NCBI GenBank assembly: GCA_036004665.1
Contig: DASYRG010000042.1
Location: 1-64,000, forward strand
Direction of reading: 5' to 3'
Length of the DNA: 64,000 bases
DNA from: JACQGZ01 sp036004665
Lineage (GTDB): Bacteria > Sysuimicrobiota > Sysuimicrobiia > Sysuimicrobiales > Humicultoraceae
Shown here: piece by piece, positions 10,101 through 16,529 of the stretch
Numbering within the stretch: the stretch's first letter is position 1
How the letters are laid out: every line of letters begins with the position of its first letter
Translations under genes and position numbers: made by a program
The notes under the pieces: model-generated
The model's input: only the letters and a program-made list of their open reading frames with translations
Database searches by the model: none
Told to the model about the DNA's origin: nothing

Positions 10101-10469
10101 CCCGAAGAGTGCCAGCAGCCCATCACCAAGGTACTGCGCCACCCTGCCCTGGTGCTGTTGAACGATCATGCCGACGGTCGAGTGCAGACGGGCCACCGTC
10201 TGACGCCACTCCTCCGGATCCTGCTTCTCCGCCATGGCCGTTGAACCGACGATGTCGGTGAAGAAGATCGTGATGAGGCGGCGTTCCTCCGCGGGGCCGG
10301 CCGCGGTGGGGGTGGCGGTTCCCAGCGCAGCGAGACGCTGGCGCAGTCCATCCAGAGCCGCATCCACCGCGGCATCGCCGAGGGTGGTCCGCTGCGCCTC
10401 CAGCGCGGCCATGGCCTGCCGCAGCTGATCGACTTGAATGTGTGCCGGGTCAGTCAGTTTGGTGTCCAA
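7122..10469 (-). CDS. class III cyclase - AAA ATPase - TPR protein (paralog 1, first gene of array)
   Basis: 1115 residues, first in the direction of transcription. The ATG at 10469 aligns residue-for-residue with the TTG starts of the two downstream paralogs: in all three the first catalytic Asp is residue 72 and the P-loop is at about 289-296. Cyclase motifs FTDIVGST, LGDGLLALFG and GDAMNLAARV are intact. The middle is an AAA/STAND-like ATPase with Walker B LLLEDLQWAD, and the C-terminal third is made of TPR repeats. The gene is divergent from the ArsC-like gene at 10584, with 114 bases between the starts, where the promoters must lie. Function is inferred as ligand- or protein-triggered nucleotide signalling; the substrate (ATP or GTP) cannot be told from the sequence by eye. 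Confidence 0.87.
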   Translation of the reverse strand: MDTKLTDPAHIQVDQLRQAMAALEAQRTTLGDAAVDAALDGLRQRLAALGTATPTAAGPAEERRLITIFFTDIVGSTAMAEKQDPEEWRQTVARLHSTVGMIVQQHQGRVAQYLGDGLLALFGAQTASEHDTENAIRAALAVQTAVSAMDGAHPIQIRVGIHTGLVVVGELGSEAKKEFTATGDAMNLAARVQSAAPPGGILISHDTYRYVRGVFNVTPQPALTLKGKQEPVQTYLVRTAKPRPFRTVTRGVAGVQTRTVGREAELSQLQMAYLEAFEQRRVVWTQLVGEAGIGKSRLLDDIRDWIELRPEAIWLYRARAYVGDARQPFALIRRLWFDRFQIAEDAPLLQAEARWVRAFQELAGVDDVEPAHALGLLVGLPFEGSPYIGAMRDDPVQVKGRAFVVSREFLANIRQRGPIEILLEDLQWADESSWEYLTEVLLESAEPREGLQGMFICAAARPEWTPPKTLTERSTYRPIELRPLSDEATRELALELVQRVEDVPEDVVRLVVERSEGMPYYAEEMVNWFFDRGIIDQSHEPWRFVPARLKESPLPATLQHLLLTRLSVLSDPERAVLQRGAVFGRNFWAGGLEALGVPHPDAMLRPLQPRGFVDPQPESSFEGDTEWSFHHTLLRDVTYESVLRRERTALHKAAAGWLEEQARRAGRLDEFAGLLGEHAERAGEMSGAADWYLQAGERAKGRGASAEARKFFDRALELLPPIDKERRWRALTGRAEALGILGEPDEERADVAALLSLAEELNDDNRLAEAYFRQAVYASAMADFRASLRAAEQAVAAARRAANPVMEVRALAVKLGAQTRSGDMSGAEQTTEEALARAHAVGDEAALVFAMGRAALFYGDSGDYGRGQELVSQTVELAHRLGNREREARGLGNLGYGFAILGMYKQARATLERALQLDEAVGNRRGRAYDLQNLGLVYFRSGDTRAARRVLEQSLQDFTAVGDAFGRAASFQYLALVMEHTGDSSGAARRFDEAKNVFTERGSIAFAMDAVAGLARCALSQGRLEEARRFVTELWSYLSENGPKGLEQATLAYLTCVDILDALGQSEGARTALEAGYRELSARAERISNAEWRKSFLENVPENRTIVEMWEQANV

Positions 10470-10583
10470 TTCTGATCGTCACGTGTATTCGCGCGCGACC
10501 GCCGACGCGCCTTCTGAGCTCACTTGTGCACCGCCGGAGGGTCTCCCTCCCCCGCCGCCGAAGCGCCCAGACGGGAGGCTCTC

Positions 10584-10982
10584 GTGCTTACCGTCCTGTT
10601 CGTCTGAATCGGGAACTCCGCCCGCTCTCAGATCGCGGAGGCGCTCTTCAATGCCGCGCCGCCGCCCGGGTGGCGGGCACGCTCCGCGGGCACGGAGCCC
10701 AAATCGCAGGTGCGACCCGAGGCGATCGCCGTGATGGCCGAGGACGGCATCGACATCTCCGACCGCCGACCCACGGCCCTCCAGTACGCGCTGGGACCGG
10801 ACGTCGCCCTGGTCGTGGGCCTCTGCGCGGAAGAGGCATGCCCCGTCGTCCCCGGCGCGCGTTCCGTCCACTGGCCGCTCCCTGACCCCCCACAGGGGGA
10901 TCTCGAGGCCCACCGCCGCATCCGGGAGGAGCTGCGGGGCCGGATCGACGGCCTGCGGGCAGAGCTGGAAAGGGGAGGCTGA
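10584..10982 (+). CDS. candidate selenoprotein: ArsC-type arsenate reductase / LMW-PTP fold, in-frame TGA at the catalytic Cys
   Basis: The frame from GTG 10584 to TGA 10980-10982 is interrupted only by a TGA at 10605-10607, which falls exactly on the nucleophilic Cys of the CX5R loop: VLFV-TGA-IGNSARSQ (residue 8, Arg14). The rest matches thioredoxin-coupled ArsC: SAGT (34-37), possible resolving cysteines Cys81 and Cys86 (LCAEEACPVVPG) and the general acid Asp101 in LPDP. At 132 residues the length is normal for ArsC. A GGGAGG at 10573-10578, five bases before GTG, fixes translation upstream of the TGA, so readthrough would be needed. The only other sensible product, a GTG start at 10710, would lack the whole active site. 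TGA serves as an ordinary stop in many neighbouring genes, which argues against genetic-code change. Alternatives are a point mutation (pseudogene) or a sequencing error. The downstream methyltransferase follows after 5 bases. Confidence 0.8.
10616..10640 (+). promoter_or_regulatory. possible bacterial SECIS-like hairpin in the ArsC candidate
   Basis: Beginning eight bases after the in-frame TGA, CTCCGC (10616-10621) pairs perfectly with GCGGAG (10635-10640), leaving a 13-base loop. Bacterial SECIS elements lie within the coding sequence just 3' of the UGA. The loop starts 14 bases after the UGA and lacks a GGU, so the match is weaker than for the gene at 63076. GC-rich DNA forms such stems often, so this is only supporting evidence. 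Confidence 0.35.
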
Positions 10983-10987
10983 GCCTC

Positions 10988-11710
10988 CTGTATAGCCGCT
11001 CTGCCTTCCTCTACGACGCCCTCTATGCGGGGAAGGACTATGCCGGTGAGGCCCGCAAGCTGTCGGCGGTGATCCGGCGGCACAAGCGGTCTGCGGGCAG
11101 GACGCTGCTCGACGTGGCCTGTGGGACCGGCGGCCATCTGGCATTCTTGAAACGCGACTATGTGGTCGAAGGGCTCGACCGCGAGCCCAGACTGCTGGCA
11201 ATCGCCCGCCGCAAACTCCCCGGCGTGCGCTTCCACCGGGGCGACATGGCGCGGTTCAGCCTCGGGCGGCGTTTCGACGTGGTGACCTGCTTGTTCAGCG
11301 CGATCGGCTACATGGCGACGCGCGGGCGGCTCCGCCGGGCCATGGCGAACATGGCCAGACATCTCCTCCCCGGCGGCGTGTTGATCATCGAACCCTGGTT
11401 GACGCCGGGTGCGTTCCAGGCGGGCTACACGATGGGGCAATTCGTCGAGCAGCCGGGCGTGGTGATCGCCCGGTTCAGCGCCAGCCGGCGGGGCGGCGGT
11501 CAATCGGTCGTCCAGTTTCACTACCTGGTGGCGGGCCGCGGCCGCATCACCCACTTTACCGAGCGACACCGGCTTGGGCTCTTTACGTTTCCGCAGTACG
11601 GGGCGGCGCTGCGGAGCGCCGGCTTGACCGTGACGGTGGACCGCATAGGACTTATCGGGCGGGGGCTGCTCATCGGCGTGGCCCCTATAGAGAGAGAATC
11701 GGCGGGATGA
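10988..11710 (+). CDS. class I SAM-dependent methyltransferase
   Basis: Rossmann-fold methyltransferase of about 240 residues if started at CTG 10988. Motif I is LDVACGTGGH, followed by an acidic motif II region (VEGLDREPRLL) and a GDM motif. The usual start codons first appear at GTG 11069, but the 27 codons before it encode sequence typical of this family's N-terminus (YSRSAFLYDALYAGKDY). Between the previous stop (10982) and 11069 the frame has no ATG, GTG or TTG. A GGGGAGG at 10972-10978 lies nine bases before the CTG at 10988, so a rare CTG start is the best reading. The substrate is unknown. The gene overlaps the next methyltransferase by ATGA and probably shares a transcript with the ArsC candidate; whether it methylates a metalloid is speculation. 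Confidence 0.72.
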   Translation: MYSRSAFLYDALYAGKDYAGEARKLSAVIRRHKRSAGRTLLDVACGTGGHLAFLKRDYVVEGLDREPRLLAIARRKLPGVRFHRGDMARFSLGRRFDVVTCLFSAIGYMATRGRLRRAMANMARHLLPGGVLIIEPWLTPGAFQAGYTMGQFVEQPGVVIARFSASRRGGGQSVVQFHYLVAGRGRITHFTERHRLGLFTFPQYGAALRSAGLTVTVDRIGLIGRGLLIGVAPIERESAG

Positions 11711-12456
11711 AGGACCGGTACGCCGACTACGATCCTTTTGCTTGGTTCTACAATCGCTACTGGGGCAGTACGTTCGCCGACCGCTTCCTCGCCGTGATCG
11801 AACAGCTGCTGCTCTCTCACCTGCCGCAAGGGGCCCGCGTCCTCGATCTCTGTTGTGGCACCGGGCAGCTGGCTCGGGTCCTGGCCGACCAGGGGTTCCG
11901 AGTGACCGGGCTTGACGCATCCGAGGCGATGCTGGCCATTGCCCGAGAGAACGCCCCGGAGGTCGAGTTCATCCTGGGAGACGCCAGTCGGTTCATGCTG
12001 CCGGCCTCCTTCCACGGCGTCCTCTCGACCTTCGACAGTTTGAACCATCTCCTCACGCCCGAGGAGCTGACGGCGGCCTTCCACAACGTCTACGCCGCCC
12101 TGCTCGACGGCGGCCGCTTCCTCTTCGACCTCAACATGGAAGCGGGGTACCGGGCGCGGTGGCGAGGGTCCGCCGCCATGGTGGAAGAGGACAACGTCTG
12201 CGCCGTGCGGGCGGCCTTCGATCCGGAGCGCAAGATCGGACGCAACGAGATCACGATGTTTCGGCTTGAGGGCGAGCGCTGGCGGCGCTGGGACGTCACC
12301 CTGACGCAACGCTGCTACACCGGAGAGGAGGTGCGCGGCGCGCTCGTGCAGGCGGGGTTCGGCGAGATCGCCGAGCGCGAGGCGGAACGCGACCTGGGCG
12401 TGACCGGGAATGTCGGCCGGAGCTTCTTCCTCGCTCGCAAGCCGTCCCGGCACTAA
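11707..12456 (+). CDS. class I SAM-dependent methyltransferase
   Basis: 249-residue cytosolic methyltransferase. Motif I LDLCCGTGQL (about 46-55), motif II VTGLDASEAML and a GDAS acid/adenine motif are clear. The SAM-binding half is N-terminal and the C-terminal half is beta-rich, as in UbiE/DesVI-like methyltransferases. The ATG at 11707 overlaps the previous gene's stop as ATGA, so the two methyltransferases are probably co-translated. They share only the common fold, and there is no evidence for a recent duplication. The substrate cannot be deduced. The cysteine pair in motif I (LCCGTG) is unusual but occurs in this superfamily. Confidence 0.85.
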   Translation: MKDRYADYDPFAWFYNRYWGSTFADRFLAVIEQLLLSHLPQGARVLDLCCGTGQLARVLADQGFRVTGLDASEAMLAIARENAPEVEFILGDASRFMLPASFHGVLSTFDSLNHLLTPEELTAAFHNVYAALLDGGRFLFDLNMEAGYRARWRGSAAMVEEDNVCAVRAAFDPERKIGRNEITMFRLEGERWRRWDVTLTQRCYTGEEVRGALVQAGFGEIAEREAERDLGVTGNVGRSFFLARKPSRH

Positions 12457-12494
12457 ACCATCCAGCCGGCGCCCTGAAGAGATCACTGTGCCTC

Positions 12495-12521
12495 TTGTGC
12501 ACATGGGGGCGATGGTATAAT
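12495..12521 (+). promoter_or_regulatory. sigma-70-type promoter for the L25 gene
   Basis: A perfect TATAAT at 12516-12521 lies 70 bases before the L25 start. A TTGTGC at 12495-12500 is the best -35 match, with a shorter than usual 15-base spacer. The -10 box is convincing; the -35 is weak. Confidence 0.6.
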
Positions 12522-12532
12522 ACTTACGTTCT

Positions 12533-12553
12533 GCGGCCCCGCTGAGGGGCCGC
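12533..12553 (+). promoter_or_regulatory. perfect 8-bp hairpin in the 5' leader of the L25 gene
   Basis: GCGGCCCC (12533-12540) and GGGGCCGC (12546-12553) form a perfect stem with a 5-base loop, just after the expected transcription start. No T-tract follows, so it is not a classical terminator. It may stabilise the mRNA 5' end or act in L25 autoregulation; the latter is inference. Confidence 0.45.
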
Positions 12554-12590
12554 GTCTGCGTCAGGGGACGAGTCGGCGGAGGGATCGGAC

Positions 12591-13289
12591 ATGGAGCGAG
12601 TCCATCTAGCGGCCACCGTGCGGAACGGGCTGGGCAAGTCCGGCGCCCGGCAGCTGCGACGAAGCGGGCAGGTGCCGGCCGTGGTCTACGGCAAGGGACG
12701 GGAGTCGCAGCCCCTTGCGGTCGAGGGCAAGGCGTTGTCTGCGACGCTGCACACGCACGCCGGCCTCAACGTCCTGATCGACCTGGGGATTCAGGGCGAC
12801 GCGGCCGAGGACAGGCAGCTGGTGATGGTCAAAGACGTGCAGCGGGACGTCCTCAGCCATGGCATTCTGCACGTCGATTTTCACGTCATCTCCCTCGAAG
12901 AGACCCTGGAGACGCACGTCCCCGTGCTCCTGGTGGGGACGCCAAAAGGCGTCGTCGACGGCGGGGTCCTCGAGCAGCATCTGCGGGAGGTCCTAGTCGA
13001 GTGCCTCCCCACCCAGATTCCCGAACACTTCGAGCTCGACGTGACGGGGCTGACCATCGGGCACGCCGTGCACGCGGGCGAGTTGACCATTCCCGAGGGA
13101 GTGACGCTGCTGACGCCGACCGAGGAGGTCGTGGCGACTGTGCAGCAGCCGCGCGTGGAAGAGGCCCCGGCGGCTCCGGCGGCCGCGGAGGCGGTGCCCG
13201 CGGAGGGTGAGGCGGTGGAAGGTGAGGCGGCGGAACGGCCCGCACCGGGCGCCGCGCCGGCGAAGGAGCCGGAAGCCGAAGAAAAGTAA
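12591..13289 (+). CDS. rplY: 50S ribosomal protein L25, CTC/TL5 long form
   Basis: 232-residue ribosomal protein that binds 5S rRNA in the large subunit. The N-terminal L25 domain (about 1-95) shows the family opening (LAATVRNGLGKSGARQLRRSG, here with one extra residue between parts) and the VPAVVYG motif. A second TL5/CTC beta-domain follows (about 96-185). The last 45 residues are a low-complexity Ala/Glu/Pro tail, a frequent feature of long L25 proteins. ATG 12591 follows a GGAGGGATCGGAC leader. The gene has its own promoter and is followed by a hairpin and then pth; an L25-pth pair is common in bacteria. Confidence 0.93.
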   Translation: MERVHLAATVRNGLGKSGARQLRRSGQVPAVVYGKGRESQPLAVEGKALSATLHTHAGLNVLIDLGIQGDAAEDRQLVMVKDVQRDVLSHGILHVDFHVISLEETLETHVPVLLVGTPKGVVDGGVLEQHLREVLVECLPTQIPEHFELDVTGLTIGHAVHAGELTIPEGVTLLTPTEEVVATVQQPRVEEAPAAPAAAEAVPAEGEAVEGEAAERPAPGAAPAKEPEAEEK

Positions 13290-13317
13290 GGCGATCCAGT
13301 CAGAGGGCTTCGGGCGG

Positions 13318-13342
13318 ACGGGGGTGCCATGGGCGCCCCCGT
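13318..13342 (+). terminator. possible weak intrinsic terminator between L25 and pth
   Basis: ACGGGGGTGC (13318-13327) pairs with GCGCCCCCGT (13333-13342) as a 10-bp stem with one G-U pair and a 5-base loop. The following bases, TTCTGCTT, are only partly T-rich, so it may attenuate rather than stop transcription into pth. Confidence 0.4.
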
Positions 13343-13402
13343 TCTGCTTGAGGTGCCGGCCGCATCGACGGAGAAGTCTTCTGCCGCGAGCGTCGCCGAC
13401 GG

Positions 13403-14008
13403 ATGAAACTGACTGTAGGATTGGGTAACCCCGGCCGCCGCTATCAGGGCACGCGGCACAACGTCGGAGCGCGCGTCATCGAGACGCTGGCCCGCCGGCA
13501 CGGTGTCGCCCTGCGCGAGGAGGGCTGGGCGGAGGCGGGGGCGCTGCGCCTCAACGGGCGCCGTGCGCTCCTCGCCCGTCCCCACACCTATGTCAACGTG
13601 AGCGGCGCCGCCGTCGCCGATCTCCGCCGCCGTCACCGTGTGGCGTTGGAGAACCTGCTCGTCGTCTACGACGATCTGGACCTGCCGGTCGGTCAGGTGC
13701 GGGTGCGTGCGCAGGGCGGCCACGGCGGCCACAACGGGATGCGCTCCATCATCGAAACGCTGGGGGAGCGGGCGTTTCCCCGCCTGCGCATCGGCATCGG
13801 CCGCCCGCCGGCAGGCGTCGATCCGGCCGAGTACGTGCTCAGCCGGTTTTCGCCGGCGGAGGTTCCCGCGGTCGAGGCCGCGGTGGAACGGGGGGCCGAC
13901 GCGGTTGAACTCTTCATCCGCCGGGGGATCGAGGCGGCGATGAACGCCTTCAACCTGCACCCGGCCCGTTCTTCACACAACCTTCACGAGGGACCGTATA
14001 ATGCGTGA
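13403..14008 (+). CDS. pth: peptidyl-tRNA hydrolase
   Basis: Recycles peptidyl-tRNAs released from stalled ribosomes by cleaving the ester bond. 201 residues, the usual length. The family signature is complete: GLGNPG at 6-11 with Asn9, catalytic His19 in TRHNVG, Asn65 in HTYVN, Asp90-Asp91 in VVYDDLDLP and Asn111 in GGHNGMRS. The gene lies downstream of L25, a classic arrangement, with a hairpin in the 113-base gap. Its 3' end overlaps the next gene's start by eight bases. Confidence 0.96.
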   Translation: MKLTVGLGNPGRRYQGTRHNVGARVIETLARRHGVALREEGWAEAGALRLNGRRALLARPHTYVNVSGAAVADLRRRHRVALENLLVVYDDLDLPVGQVRVRAQGGHGGHNGMRSIIETLGERAFPRLRIGIGRPPAGVDPAEYVLSRFSPAEVPAVEAAVERGADAVELFIRRGIEAAMNAFNLHPARSSHNLHEGPYNA

Positions 14009-14606
14009 CATGAGAGAGCTGCGCAGGCGCCCTGATCTCGGCGACCGCGTGCCGCCCGGCCAGTACGTGACGGAGAAGTGGCCGGTCCTTCACTACGGCA
14101 GCATCCCGCGCTTCGACCAGCGCACCTGGGAGTTTCAGATCTATGGCCTGGTGGAGACCCCCGTCGTCCTCCCCTACGACCAGTTCATGGCCCTGCCCAA
14201 GACTACGCTGAAGTGCGACATCCACTGCGTCACCGCGTGGAGCAAGCTGGACGTGGTCTTCGAAGGCGTCCCCGTGAAGCCGCTGCTGGAGCGGGCCGGG
14301 GTCAAGCCGGAGGCGAAGTTCGTCATGGTACACGCGGAGCAGGGCTACGAGACCAACCTGCCCCTCGAGTACCTGCTCGCCGACGACGCCCTGCTCGCCC
14401 ACCGGGCGAACGGCGAGGACCTCGCGCCCGAGCACGGCTGGCCGCTGCGGCTGGTCGTGCCCCGCCTCTACTTCTGGAAGAGCGCGAAGTGGGTGCGTGG
14501 CTTCGAACTGCTGGAGCGCGACCGAAGCGGCTTCTGGGAGCGCAATGGCTACCACAACCACGCCGATCCCTGGAAAGAGGAACGCTATTCCTCGCCGTGG
14601 GAGTGA
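14001..14606 (+). CDS. sulfite oxidase-like molybdopterin-dependent oxidoreductase
   Basis: 201-residue protein made almost entirely of the oxidoreductase molybdopterin-binding domain of the sulfite oxidase/MsrP family. Cys76 in DIHCVTAWSK is the expected molybdenum ligand. There is no signal peptide, no heme domain and no dimerisation domain, so this is a short cytosolic form, a known group of uncharacterised sulfite-oxidase-like proteins. ATG 14001 is supported by GAGGG eight bases upstream; an in-frame ATG at 14010 is an alternative. It overlaps the end of pth. The physiological substrate is unknown. A TATAAT at 13997-14002 overlaps the start codon and is probably fortuitous. Confidence 0.85.
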   Translation: MRDMRELRRRPDLGDRVPPGQYVTEKWPVLHYGSIPRFDQRTWEFQIYGLVETPVVLPYDQFMALPKTTLKCDIHCVTAWSKLDVVFEGVPVKPLLERAGVKPEAKFVMVHAEQGYETNLPLEYLLADDALLAHRANGEDLAPEHGWPLRLVVPRLYFWKSAKWVRGFELLERDRSGFWERNGYHNHADPWKEERYSSPWE

Positions 14607-14615
14607 CGGGGCCCT

Positions 14616-15554
14616 CTAGATCGACCGCTTGAACGTCACCCGCGCCGGCAGCCGGCGATACCCGAGCCTGTCGTTGAGGGTCAGGATCGCGGTGTTCACC
14701 GTGTCGTTGGTGGTGCGCATCGCGGCGATCCCTCGGTCTTGGACATACGCGACGGAGGCCAGCTTGAGCGCCTTGCCGACACCTCGCCCCCGGTAATCGC
14801 GCTCGACGCCCGTGAGGAACGTATAGGCGGGCCGCCCCTCTGGAAGAAAGACCCCGGTGAAGCCGACCCACCGTTCCCCATCCACGGCGATGAATAGCCC
14901 CTCGGCGGAGAAGCCCGGCGCATGGAAGTACTTGACCATGTCCTCCAGGGTGAACCGGGGCCGGCCGTCGGGATAGGGGATGTCTTCGGACACGCGTTCC
15001 GTGAGATCGAACAGCCGCCGCCGGTTGGCCTCTGAGTCCCCCGCCTCGGCGAAGGTGATCAGCCGCAGGCCCCCCTCGGCCAGTCGTTCCCGCCACGCGC
15101 CGAAGGGCGTCCAATCGAAGGCCGCCAGGTCCAGTTCCGACTCAAACCGCCGGTAGGCTTCCCCATACCCGAGTCGTTCCAGGAAGACCCGCGAGGCGTC
15201 GTCACCTTCCCAGGCGGACGCGACCAGCTCGCTCCCCCCGTGTTCCTGTGCAAAGAGCCGCTGCCGCGCCTCCAGCGCAGTACCGATGCCCCCGCGACGT
15301 TGATCGGGATGCACCCTAATCGTCAGCCGGAAGCGGTTCATCGGGAGAAGGGTGGAGTTGCCGCAGGTGGAGACCGCGACGAGACGGTCCTGGCGGGTCG
15401 CCAGGAGCCGGCTGAAGGCTTCCTCCGGCTTTCGGAGCGATTCGTTGAAGGAAAATTCCTCCAGCGTGATCCGCTCTTCCGGGGGGTCGACGTGGTTGAT
15501 CAGCTCGACGATCGCGGGAGTGTCGTCGTCGCGCGAGGCGCGGATTCGCACCAT
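14616..15554 (-). CDS. GNAT N-acetyltransferase with two GNAT domains
   Basis: 312-residue protein with two tandem GNAT folds. The acetyl-CoA pyrophosphate-binding loop is visible twice: VHPDQRRGGIGTAL (near residue 82) and ERDYRGRGVGKALK (near 254). The ATG at 15554 begins MVRIRASRDDD. It lies 12 bases downstream of the beta-lactamase-fold gene on the same strand, so the two are probably co-transcribed. The substrate is unknown; a similar double GNAT occurs at 33269-34255. An antibiotic- or amino-acid-modifying role is possible but cannot be shown from sequence. Confidence 0.82.
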   Translation of the reverse strand: MVRIRASRDDDTPAIVELINHVDPPEERITLEEFSFNESLRKPEEAFSRLLATRQDRLVAVSTCGNSTLLPMNRFRLTIRVHPDQRRGGIGTALEARQRLFAQEHGGSELVASAWEGDDASRVFLERLGYGEAYRRFESELDLAAFDWTPFGAWRERLAEGGLRLITFAEAGDSEANRRRLFDLTERVSEDIPYPDGRPRFTLEDMVKYFHAPGFSAEGLFIAVDGERWVGFTGVFLPEGRPAYTFLTGVERDYRGRGVGKALKLASVAYVQDRGIAAMRTTNDTVNTAILTLNDRLGYRRLPARVTFKRSI

Positions 15555-15566
15555 CCTATGATACGG

Positions 15567-16406
15567 TCACTCCGCTCCCGTGGGCCCCGAGACGAAGGCC
15601 TCGTAGATGGCGCGGGAGACGCGCGCCAGCGTCACCTTCGCTTCGTTGTCGGCCCAGTAGCGGTTGTCGGCGCAGTCGCGGCTCATCAGGGCGATCACAT
15701 ACGGCGCGCGGCCCGGCGGGAAGACGATCCCGACGTCGTTGCGCACGCCGCGCACCGAGCCGCTCTTGGTGGCGACGGCCAGTTGTCCTTCCGGATCCTC
15801 GTCCACCTTGCTGATGTCGTAGGGCAGGTAGCGGCCGATGATGTCGGTGTAGTGCTGGCGCTTCATGATCTCGATCATCGTCTCTGAGGCGGCCGGGCTG
15901 ACCACCTCGCGGCGGGCCAGGCGCGTCAGCAGATCGCAGAAGGCGCGGGGAGTGCCCTCGGCCAGCGGCGTCTCGACGTCGAAGGCGATCGGCCGGTGAA
16001 GGGCCAGCTGGGAGAAGCCCATCCGGCCCATCGTCTCGTTCACCGCCGCGGGGCCGCCCACCGTCTCGATCAGGATGTTTGTGGCACTGTTGTCGCTGAC
16101 GATGATCATCAGCACGACGGCGTCGCGCACGGTCAGCGACAATCCCGGGGTGAGGTCCCTGAGGATCCCCGAGCCTTCGACCTTCTGGTCCGGTTGGTAG
16201 ACGAGCGGCGCCGTCAGATCGAGGGTCCCCGCCTCGACCTGGCGGAAGACCTCTACCATGATGGGGACTTTGATGCAGGAGGCGGCGGGATAGATCGCCT
16301 CGGCGTTGCGCGCGATTTCGCGCCCAGAGCTCAGGTCCCGCGCCGCGACGCCGAAGACCCCGCTGAACCGGCGCTGCAGCGCGGCGAGTGTGTGCTGAAG
16401 ACCCAT
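15567..16406 (-). CDS. class A beta-lactamase-fold serine hydrolase without signal peptide
   Basis: 279 residues with the class A active-site set: Ser43-x-x-Lys46 (SCIK), SDN at 104-106, a Glu145-x-x-Leu segment in the omega-loop position (ETPLA instead of ExxLN) and Lys214-Ser-Gly (KSG in place of KTG). The protein starts directly with the mature fold; no hydrophobic signal sequence is present from ATG 16406 or just upstream. It is either cytosolic or exported in another way. The family includes true beta-lactamases and D-Ala peptidase-like or esterase-like hydrolases, so resistance should not be assumed. It heads a two-gene unit with the GNAT gene. Confidence 0.82.
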   Translation of the reverse strand: MGLQHTLAALQRRFSGVFGVAARDLSSGREIARNAEAIYPAASCIKVPIMVEVFRQVEAGTLDLTAPLVYQPDQKVEGSGILRDLTPGLSLTVRDAVVLMIIVSDNSATNILIETVGGPAAVNETMGRMGFSQLALHRPIAFDVETPLAEGTPRAFCDLLTRLARREVVSPAASETMIEIMKRQHYTDIIGRYLPYDISKVDEDPEGQLAVATKSGSVRGVRNDVGIVFPPGRAPYVIALMSRDCADNRYWADNEAKVTLARVSRAIYEAFVSGPTGAE

Positions 16407-16471
16407 TCCTCGCGCCCCTCCCGGCGCTACCTTCGCCTTCTGGCGGGCGGCGTCCCTTCCCTAAGCGAGCC

Positions 16472-16493
16472 GCCTCCCTTCCCTTAGGGAGGC
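16472..16493. repeat. 8-bp inverted repeat upstream of MFS gene
   Basis: GCCTCCCT (16472-16479) and AGGGAGGC (16486-16493) are perfect inverted repeats separated by six bases, in the 123-base divergent region between the beta-lactamase-fold and MFS genes. It could be an operator for one of them. No regulator is adjacent, so the role is unproven. Confidence 0.35.
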
Positions 16494-16529
16494 CGCGTGC
16501 CTTCCCGCAGGGTCGCCTCACTCCGTACA

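Noticed and set aside
13997..14002. TATAAT box as a promoter for the molybdopterin oxidoreductase
   Set aside because: It overlaps the start codon, so it cannot drive that gene from 14001; no -35 match was seen.
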